Both the position numbers and the translations under genes were made by a program. Under the pieces are notes generated by a model. That model searched no databases. It saw only the letters and a program-made list of their open reading frames with translations, and had not been told where the DNA came from. This document shows positions 5,739 to 11,052 of a stretch of 11,052 nt of DNA, piece by piece. The DNA is from an uncultured Oscillibacter sp. (GTDB lineage Bacteria > Bacillota > Clostridia > Oscillospirales > Oscillospiraceae), in the NCBI GenBank assembly GCA_900770295.1, contig CAAGJQ010000072.1, forward strand, positions 1-11,052, given 5' to 3'. The stretch's first letter is position 1. Every line of letters starts with the position of its first letter.

Positions 5739-7109
5739 ATGGTATCTCCCGCACTGCTCATCCTGCACCTGGTGATCGCAATCGCCATCATTCTGGTGTG
5801 CATCATCGTCCTGAAGCTCAACGCCTCCATCGGCATGGTTATCGCCTGCCTGTACATGGGCGTCATGGGCGGCCTGGGCGTGATGGACACCGTGTCTACC
5901 ATCTCCACAGGCTTCGGCAATATGATGACCGGCATTGGCCTGCCCATCGGCTTCGGCGTCATTCTGGGCCAGCTGCTCAACGACAGCGGCGCCGCCGGCG
6001 TCATCGCCGATAAGATCGTGTCCGCATTCCCCGAAAAACGGGCCATGTGGGCCATTTCCCTGGCCGGCTTCGTGCTGTCCATCCCCGTGTTCTTTGACGT
6101 GACCTTCGTCATTCTGATCCCCATCGGCATTACCATTGCCGCCAAGATCAACAAGAAGATGTGCTACGTCACCGGATGCCTGACCATCGGCGCCACCACC
6201 GCTCACTGTGTGGTGCCTCCCACCCCCAACCCCCTGGCCGCCGCCGACATCTTCGGCTTTGACCTGGGCATCATGATGGGCGTGGGCCTGGTGGTGGGCC
6301 TCATCACGGTTTTGATCAGCGATTTTGTGTTCATCAAGATCCATGACCGCGGTATCTGGAACGAGGAGAAGGATGTGAACCACAGCTCCAATGTGGTCAC
6401 CGAGCTGCTGGAATCCGCCAAGCGCGACGCCGACGCCAAGCGTCCCCGCCCCTCTTTCGCCATGAGCCTGCTGCCCATCATCATCCCCATCGTCTGCATC
6501 CTGGCCGGCACCGCGGGCAACGCCCTGTTCGAGGAGTCCCCTGTGATCTGCCAGTTCCTGGGCGAGAAGGTCATCGCCATGCTGCTGGGCACTCTGGGCG
6601 CCTATCTGGTCAGCATCAAGTACATCGGCCGGGCCAACTTTGAGAAGTCCGCCGGCGAGGCTCTGAAGAGCGCCGGCGTGGTGCTGCTGATCACCGGCGC
6701 GGGCGGCAGCTTCTCCTCCGTCATCGCCGCCACCGGCATCGGCAACTCCATCGTCTCCCTGCTGAGCACCGGCACCAGCTCCGTGGTCCCCGCCATGTTC
6801 CTGTGCTACCTGATCGGCATGATCTTCCGTGTGGCCCAGGGCTCCGGCACCGTGGCCGGCATGACCTCCATGACCATCATGGCCACTGTTGCCCCCGCCA
6901 TTGGCTGCCATCCCGTGTGGCTGGCCCTGGCCTGCCTGTCCGGCGGCAACTCCATCGGCCATGTCAACGACTCCGGCTTCTGGGTGGCCACGAACATGTC
7001 CGGCCTGACCGTCACCGGCGGCCTGAAGACCTATACCCTGGGTTCCTTCATCTCCTCCGTGTGCATCTTCCTGCTGGCCCTGATCGGCGCTCTGGTCATC
7101 CCCCTGTAA
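5739..7109 (+). CDS. GntP-family gluconate/organic-acid permease
   Basis: Proton-coupled symporter of the GntP family (gluconate, fructuronate, glycerate, D-serine and similar acids), located in the cytoplasmic membrane. It has 456 residues, the normal family length, with about a dozen hydrophobic segments and one hydrophilic loop near 203-240. Family marks are FFDVTFVILIPI (118-129), AQGSGTV (366-372) and HVNDSGFW (408-415). The usually conserved PPHPGP motif reads PPTPNP here (160-165), followed by the normal LAAAD. The ATG at 5739 has only a modest AGGA site 11 bases upstream. It sits between the LarA-like gene and the split UxaA-type genes, so it probably brings in, or takes out, the acid these enzymes handle. 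Having a second transporter type beside the TctA/TctC pair suggests two related substrates or an uptake/export pair. The substrate is not determined. Confidence 0.92.
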   Translation: MVSPALLILHLVIAIAIILVCIIVLKLNASIGMVIACLYMGVMGGLGVMDTVSTISTGFGNMMTGIGLPIGFGVILGQLLNDSGAAGVIADKIVSAFPEKRAMWAISLAGFVLSIPVFFDVTFVILIPIGITIAAKINKKMCYVTGCLTIGATTAHCVVPPTPNPLAAADIFGFDLGIMMGVGLVVGLITVLISDFVFIKIHDRGIWNEEKDVNHSSNVVTELLESAKRDADAKRPRPSFAMSLLPIIIPIVCILAGTAGNALFEESPVICQFLGEKVIAMLLGTLGAYLVSIKYIGRANFEKSAGEALKSAGVVLLITGAGGSFSSVIAATGIGNSIVSLLSTGTSSVVPAMFLCYLIGMIFRVAQGSGTVAGMTSMTIMATVAPAIGCHPVWLALACLSGGNSIGHVNDSGFWVATNMSGLTVTGGLKTYTLGSFISSVCIFLLALIGALVIPL

Positions 7110-7129
7110 GAGAACTTCTGCTATAAATC

Positions 7130-7141
7130 GGTCTTCGGACC
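7130..7141 (+). other. cUUCGg tetraloop hairpin before the SAF-domain gene
   Basis: GGTC (7130-7133), TTCG, GACC (7138-7141) make a perfect 4-bp stem closed by the exceptionally stable C(UUCG)G loop. It lies 21 bases after the permease stop and five bases before the AAGGAG ribosome site (7147-7152) of the next gene. No T-run follows. It probably acts as an RNase-blocking or processing element within a polycistronic transcript; that role is inference. Confidence 0.5.
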
Positions 7142-7162
7142 CTGAAAAGGAGTACATCAGCC

Positions 7163-7453
7163 ATGCGCAACGCAATGATCATCGACGCAAAGGACAATGT
7201 GGCCGTCGCCATCGAGCCCATTGCCAAGGGTGATACTGTGACCTATACCTGCGGCGGCGAGGATATCTCCCTCACCGCGCTGGAGGATATCACCATCTAT
7301 CACAAGCTGGCTACCCGGGATATTGCCAAGGGCGAGCCCGTGGTAAAATACGGCGAACACATCGGTGTCGCCTCCTGTGACATCAAAGCCGGCGAGCACG
7401 TCCACGTCCACAACGTGGAGGGCCACCGGGAGAACCTGGAAGCAAAAGAGTGA
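7163..7453 (+). CDS. UxaA/SuyA-type small subunit (SAF domain)
   Basis: Small subunit of an altronate dehydratase/sulfolactate sulfo-lyase family enzyme. The 96 residues match the N-terminal SAF domain of UxaA: DNVAVAIEPIAKGDTV (11-26), HKLATRDIAKGEPVVKYG (47-64, with an extra Gly at 65), and a closing HVHNVEG (81-87). In altronate dehydratase this domain is fused to, or encoded next to, the catalytic part; in the SuyAB enzyme it is the separate SuyA subunit. The start is fixed by AAGGAG 10 bases upstream. The stop codon is 15 bases before the large-subunit ATG and lies within the Shine-Dalgarno region of that gene, so the two are very probably co-translated as one enzyme. The substrate cannot be read from this domain. 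Confidence 0.88.
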   Translation: MRNAMIIDAKDNVAVAIEPIAKGDTVTYTCGGEDISLTALEDITIYHKLATRDIAKGEPVVKYGEHIGVASCDIKAGEHVHVHNVEGHRENLEAKE

Positions 7454-7468
7454 GGGGAGGAACGAACA

Positions 7469-8632
7469 ATGACTTTTTATGGCTATAAGCGTCCCGACGG
7501 CCGTGTCGGCGTCCGGAACAAGGTCCTGATCCTGCCCGCCAGCGTCTGCGCTTCCGATACCACCCGCATCATCGCCCAGCAGGTGGTGGGCTCCGTGACC
7601 TTCAACAACCAGCAGGGCTGCTCCCAGGTGGCGTCCGACCAGCAGCTGACCATGGATGTCATGGCCGGCTACGCCGCCAACCCCAACATCTACGGCACCG
7701 TGGTGGTGTCCCTGGGCTGCGAGAACTGCCAGATGGACCTGGTGGTGAAGGCCATTCAGGAGCGGACCAACAAGCCTCTGAAGCAGGTCATCATCCAGGA
7801 GGTCGGCGGCACGCTGAAGGCCGTTGACATCGCCGTCCGCTACGCCAAGGAAATGGTGGCGGAGGCATCTCTGCTCCAGAAGGAGGAATTCCCCCTCTCT
7901 GAGCTCATTGTGGGCACCGAGTGCGGCGGCTCCGATCCCACCAGCGGTCTGGCCGCCAACCCCGCTATCGGCGAGATGTGCGACCGCATCGTGGCCGAGG
8001 GCGGCACCGCCATCCTGTCCGAGACCACGGAGTTCATCGGCGCCGAGCACATCCTGGCCCGCCGCGCCGCCACCCCGGAGGTCCATGACCGCATCTTCGA
8101 GATCGTCCACCGCTATGAGGCCGCTCTGCGGCTGGTGGGCGAGGAGGTCCGGGAGGGCAACCCCTCTCCCGGCAACAAGGCCGGCGGCATTACCACCCTG
8201 GAGGAGAAGTCCCTGGGCTGCATCCACAAGGGCGGCCACAGCCCCGTCAACGCCGTGTATGACTACGGCAAGCAGGTTGAGTCGAAGCAGGGCCTGGTCA
8301 TCATGGATACCCCGGGCAACGATCCGTCCTCCGTGGCGGCCATGGTGGCCGGCGGCGCCCAGGTCGTGGTGTTCTCCAGCGGCCGGGGTTCACCCACCGG
8401 CAACCCCATCGCACCGGTCATCAAGATCACCGGCAACAAGCTGACCTTCGCCAAAATGGAGGACAACATCGACTTCAACGCAGCTCCGCTGATCTACGGT
8501 GAAAAGACGCTGGAGGAGCTGGGCGGCGAGCTGCTGAACATGGTGGTGGAGACCGCCTGCGGCAAGCAGACCAAGGCGGAGTCTCTGGGCTTCACCGAGA
8601 TGGCCATTGCCCGCGTCTGCAATTACGTGTGA
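7469..8632 (+). CDS. UxaA/SuyB-type large catalytic subunit (altronate dehydratase/sulfolactate sulfo-lyase family)
   Basis: Catalytic subunit of a metal-dependent lyase that removes water (altronate, galactarate) or sulfite (sulfolactate) from a 2-hydroxyacid. Its 387 residues cover the full UxaA C-terminal part. Family motifs in order are: YKRPDGRVGVRN (6-17), QGCSQ (49-53), LGCEN (82-86), ECGGSDPTSGLAANPA (151-166), SETTEFIGAEH (184-194), GNKAGGITTLEEKSLG (235-250), DTPGNDPSS (280-288) and FSSGRGSPTGNPIAPVIK (302-319). The conserved Cys, Glu, Asp and His positions expected for metal binding and catalysis are present. The sequence before the first Cys reads NNQQGCSQ, whereas I recall an HPxGCSQ-like form in altronate dehydratases; this hints at a different substrate. 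A GGGGAGG site (7454-7460) lies eight bases before the ATG. The split architecture and the pyruvate-using neighbour downstream favour a SuyAB-like reaction, but only as inference. Confidence 0.87.
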   Translation: MTFYGYKRPDGRVGVRNKVLILPASVCASDTTRIIAQQVVGSVTFNNQQGCSQVASDQQLTMDVMAGYAANPNIYGTVVVSLGCENCQMDLVVKAIQERTNKPLKQVIIQEVGGTLKAVDIAVRYAKEMVAEASLLQKEEFPLSELIVGTECGGSDPTSGLAANPAIGEMCDRIVAEGGTAILSETTEFIGAEHILARRAATPEVHDRIFEIVHRYEAALRLVGEEVREGNPSPGNKAGGITTLEEKSLGCIHKGGHSPVNAVYDYGKQVESKQGLVIMDTPGNDPSSVAAMVAGGAQVVVFSSGRGSPTGNPIAPVIKITGNKLTFAKMEDNIDFNAAPLIYGEKTLEELGGELLNMVVETACGKQTKAESLGFTEMAIARVCNYV

Positions 8633-8656
8633 CAGATATTTTAAGAACCATTTTTT

Positions 8657-8672
8657 AAGAGAGGGGTCTCTT
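8657..8672 (+). promoter_or_regulatory. Hairpin masking the ribosome site of the PFOR gene
   Basis: AAGAGA (8657-8662), GGGG loop, TCTCTT (8667-8672) form a perfect 6-bp hairpin. The Shine-Dalgarno sequence GAGGGG (8661-8666) is half in the stem and half in the loop, nine bases before the ATG at 8676. Such an arrangement could limit ribosome access or be a simple stabiliser. The 43-base gap also holds a direct repeat of TTTTAAGA (8639-8646 and 8653-8660). No convincing promoter was seen. Confidence 0.45.
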
Positions 8673-8675
8673 CCT

Positions 8676-11052
8676 ATGAAAAAGAAATATGTAGTTATGG
8701 ATGGCAACACCGCGGCGGCATACTCTGCCTATGCCTTTACCGAGGTTGCCGCGATCTATCCCATCACGCCCTCTTCTCCCATGGCGGAGAAGGTGGACGA
8801 GTGGTCCGCCAAGGGCAAGAAGAACCTGTTCGGCTCCACGGTGGATGTGATCCAGATGCAGTCCGAGGCCGGCGCCGCCGGCACCTGCCACGGCTCCCTG
8901 CAGGCCGGCGCTCTGACCACCACCTTTACCTCTTCCCAGGGCCTGATGCTGATGATCCCCGCCATGTATGCCATGGGCGGCCAGTTCCTCCCCAGCGTCA
9001 TGCACATTGCCTCCCGCGTGGTGACTTCCAACCACCACTCCATCTTCGGCGACCACACCGACTTCATGACCTGCCGCACCACAGGCTACGCCATGCTGAT
9101 GTCCTCCTGCCCCCAGGAGGCCATGGACCTGGCCGCAGTGGCCCACCTGTCCGCCATCAGCGGCAAATACGCCTTCATGCACTGCTTCGACGGCTTCCGT
9201 ACCTCCCACGAGATGCAGCGCATCGAGGCTCTGGACTATGAGGACCTGCGGGGCCTGATCGACCAGGACGCCCTGAAGGCCTTCCGCCGTCAGTCCCTGA
9301 ACCCCGAGCATCCCACCAACCGGGGCAATAACGTCAACCCCGACATCTACTTCCAGTGCAAGGAGGGCGCCAACGAGAAGGCTGCCTCCATCCCCGATAC
9401 CGTCCAGCACTACATGGACGAGATCAACAAGCTCACCGGCCGGGACTACAAGCTGTTCAACTACTACGGCGCTCCCGACGCGGAAGAGGTCATCGTGGTC
9501 ATGTGCTCCGCCTCCGAGGCCGTGAAGGAGACCGTGGATTACCTGAACGCCCAGGGCCGCAAGGTGGGCCTGGTGCAGATCCACCTGTACCGTCCCTTCT
9601 CCGTGAAGCACTTCGCCGCCGCGATCCCCGCCACGGTCAAGAAGATCGCCGTGCTGGACCGCTCCAAGGAGACCGGCTCCGTGGGCGAGCCTGTGTATCT
9701 GGATGTGGTCACCGCCCTGAACCAGGCCGGCCGCGGCGACATCCGCGTGGTGGGTGGCCGCTACGGCCTTAGCTCCAAGGACACCACCCCCGGCCAGTTC
9801 ATCGCCGTGTATGACAACCTGAAGCAGGAGAACCCCAAGAACAACTTCACCATCGGCATCAACGACGACGTGACCCACACCTCCCTGGACTACAAGGAAG
9901 TGGAGTTCAAGCATCCCGGCGAGGTCTCCTGCAAGATCTGGGGCCTGGGCGGCGACGGCACCGTGGGCGCCAACAAGAACGCCATTTCCACCATCGGCCT
10001 GGTTGCCGACAAGTATGCCCAGGCGTACTTCTCCTATGACTCCATGAAGTCCGGCGGCCTGACCCAGAGCCACCTGCGCTTCGGCGACCAGCCCATCCGC
10101 TCCACCTATCTGGTGTCCTCTGCGGACTTCGTGGCGGTCCATGCGCCCACCTATGTTGACAAGTACGATACCACCGAGGATCTGAAGGACGGCGGCACGT
10201 TCCTGCTGAACTGCCCCTGGAGCGCTGAGGAGCTGGAGACCCGCCTGCCCGCCAAGATGAAGCGGGACCTGTACAATAAGCACGCCCAGTTCTACATCAT
10301 TGACGCCGCAAAGATCGCCCAGAGCATCGGCCTGGGCAAGCGCACCAACAATATCCTGCAGGCCGCGTTCTTCGCACTGACCAAGGTCATTCCCCTGGAT
10401 GTGGCCGTGGCGGATATGAAGAAGAACAACTACAACTCCTATTTCAAGAAGGCCGGCCAGAAGATCGTGGACCTGAACGACCAGGCCGTGGATCTGGGCA
10501 TCAGCGCCGCTGTGAAGGTGGAGATCCCCGCTAGCTGGGCCGACGCCGTGGACGCCCCCGCCGCTGAGATCGAGGCCACTCCCTTCGTAAAGGACATCGT
10601 CATCCCCATGGACCACCAGAAGGGCGACAAGCTGCCCGTGTCCGTGTTCAAGAAGCACGGCGTGCTGGACGGCACCTGGGAGAACGGCACGTCCGCTTAC
10701 TCCAAGCGCGGTGTCGCCACCATGGTTCCCAAGTGGAACGCCGAGAGCTGCATCCAGTGCAACCGCTGCGCCATGTGCTGCCCCCACGCGGCCATCCGTC
10801 CCGTTTTGCTGAGCGAGGAGGAGAAGGCCCAGGTGCCCGCCTCCTTCGTCACCGTGCCCGCCAAGGGCCTGGGCAAGGATGCTCCCGCCTATTCCTTCCG
10901 CATGCAGATCTCTCCCTATGACTGCCTGGGCTGCGGCGTGTGCCTGACCGCCTGCCCCGCCAACAAGAACGAAAAGACCGCCGACGCCCTGGTGATGACC
11001 CCCTTCGAGGAGATGAAGAGCGAGCAGGAGAACTTCGACAAGGTGGCTATGA
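8676..11052 (+). CDS. nifJ: Pyruvate:ferredoxin (flavodoxin) oxidoreductase, single-chain (3' partial)
   Basis: Converts pyruvate and CoA to acetyl-CoA and CO2 while reducing ferredoxin, in the cytoplasm. The window holds 792 complete codons of about 1,175 usual. Domain I starts with YPITPSSPM (28-36); Thr31, Glu63 and Arg113 correspond to residues that contact pyruvate and thiamine diphosphate in the Desulfovibrio enzyme. GLGGDGTVGANKNA lies near 423-436. Two ferredoxin-type clusters are visible: CIQCNRCAMCCP (692-703) and CLGCGVCLTACP (750-761), each C-x2-C-x2-C-x3-C-P; the first has an extra Cys at 701. The C-terminal thiamine-diphosphate domain and third cluster lie beyond the window. The ATG at 8676 has a GAGGGG site nine bases upstream. 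It follows the split lyase by 43 bases in the same direction, so it may consume the pyruvate that enzyme makes, though PFOR is also a housekeeping enzyme. Confidence 0.96.
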   Translation, partial: MKKKYVVMDGNTAAAYSAYAFTEVAAIYPITPSSPMAEKVDEWSAKGKKNLFGSTVDVIQMQSEAGAAGTCHGSLQAGALTTTFTSSQGLMLMIPAMYAMGGQFLPSVMHIASRVVTSNHHSIFGDHTDFMTCRTTGYAMLMSSCPQEAMDLAAVAHLSAISGKYAFMHCFDGFRTSHEMQRIEALDYEDLRGLIDQDALKAFRRQSLNPEHPTNRGNNVNPDIYFQCKEGANEKAASIPDTVQHYMDEINKLTGRDYKLFNYYGAPDAEEVIVVMCSASEAVKETVDYLNAQGRKVGLVQIHLYRPFSVKHFAAAIPATVKKIAVLDRSKETGSVGEPVYLDVVTALNQAGRGDIRVVGGRYGLSSKDTTPGQFIAVYDNLKQENPKNNFTIGINDDVTHTSLDYKEVEFKHPGEVSCKIWGLGGDGTVGANKNAISTIGLVADKYAQAYFSYDSMKSGGLTQSHLRFGDQPIRSTYLVSSADFVAVHAPTYVDKYDTTEDLKDGGTFLLNCPWSAEELETRLPAKMKRDLYNKHAQFYIIDAAKIAQSIGLGKRTNNILQAAFFALTKVIPLDVAVADMKKNNYNSYFKKAGQKIVDLNDQAVDLGISAAVKVEIPASWADAVDAPAAEIEATPFVKDIVIPMDHQKGDKLPVSVFKKHGVLDGTWENGTSAYSKRGVATMVPKWNAESCIQCNRCAMCCPHAAIRPVLLSEEEKAQVPASFVTVPAKGLGKDAPAYSFRMQISPYDCLGCGVCLTACPANKNEKTADALVMTPFEEMKSEQENFDKVAM

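Noticed and set aside
5679..7175. 498-residue minus-strand open frame opposite the GntP permease
   Set aside because: Repetitive Asp/Gly/His/Ala-rich translation without family motifs; a shadow of the permease.
7163..8632. Naming the pair outright as altronate dehydratase (uxaA) or suyAB
   Set aside because: Both families share these motifs; the split form and context lean to SuyAB, but the sequence read alone does not decide the substrate.
8629..8658. GTGACA with a downstream TTTTAA as a promoter for PFOR
   Set aside because: The -10 match is poor and the spacing is 18; not better than chance in a short A/T-rich gap.
8655..10787. 710-residue open frame on the minus strand opposite PFOR
   Set aside because: It is the antisense of a well-recognised PFOR gene. 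The translation is Gly/Val/His/Ala-rich low-complexity sequence produced by GC-biased third codon positions.
1..11052. CRISPR arrays, tRNA or rRNA genes, insertion sequences, attachment sites
   Set aside because: No regular repeat-spacer pattern, transposase motif, terminal inverted repeat or RNA gene signature was seen on either strand.

Overview
The window looks like a GC-rich, anaerobic, Gram-positive chromosome, probably a Clostridia/Oscillospirales-type bacterium. Supporting signs are strong AGGAGG-like ribosome sites, a lipoprotein signal followed by a Ser/Gly linker, pyruvate:ferredoxin oxidoreductase, a sigma-54 activator, and codon use dominated by CTG, GGC, GCC and AAG. The taxon is inferred from style only. 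All supported genes lie on the + strand; the long minus-strand ORFs are codon-bias shadows.

Layout. (1) Positions 1-2266 hold the end of a tripartite tricarboxylate transporter (TTT) locus: the C-terminal three quarters of a TctA-type permease, then a TctC-type solute-binding lipoprotein, closed by a GC-rich hairpin. (2) Positions 2208-4211 hold a candidate sigma-70 promoter overlapping that hairpin, then a PrpR-like sigma-54 activator (PrpR_N sensor, PAS-like segment, AAA+ core, Fis-type HTH). (3) Positions 4212-4355 are a compact intergenic region with a perfect 8+8 palindrome, a sigma-54-like -12 element, a long stem-loop and a strong ribosome site. (4) Positions 4356-8632 encode a LarA-superfamily (nickel-pincer racemase-like) protein, a GntP-family acid permease, and an altronate dehydratase/sulfolactate lyase (UxaA/SuyAB) enzyme split into a small SAF subunit and a large catalytic subunit. 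(5) From 8676 off the right edge runs pyruvate:ferredoxin oxidoreductase.

How it may work together (inference). A small hydroxy- or sulfo-carboxylate is bound by the lipoprotein and imported by the TTT and/or GntP permease. It is racemised or epimerised by the LarA-like enzyme and cleaved or dehydrated by the split UxaA-type enzyme. If the product is pyruvate, as in the SuyAB reaction on 3-sulfolactate, PFOR would take it to acetyl-CoA and reduced ferredoxin. The PrpR-like activator would sense a pathway acid and switch on the catabolic genes. The substrate cannot be fixed from sequence alone: sulfolactate is the most economical candidate, with a sugar acid or another 2-hydroxy acid as alternatives.
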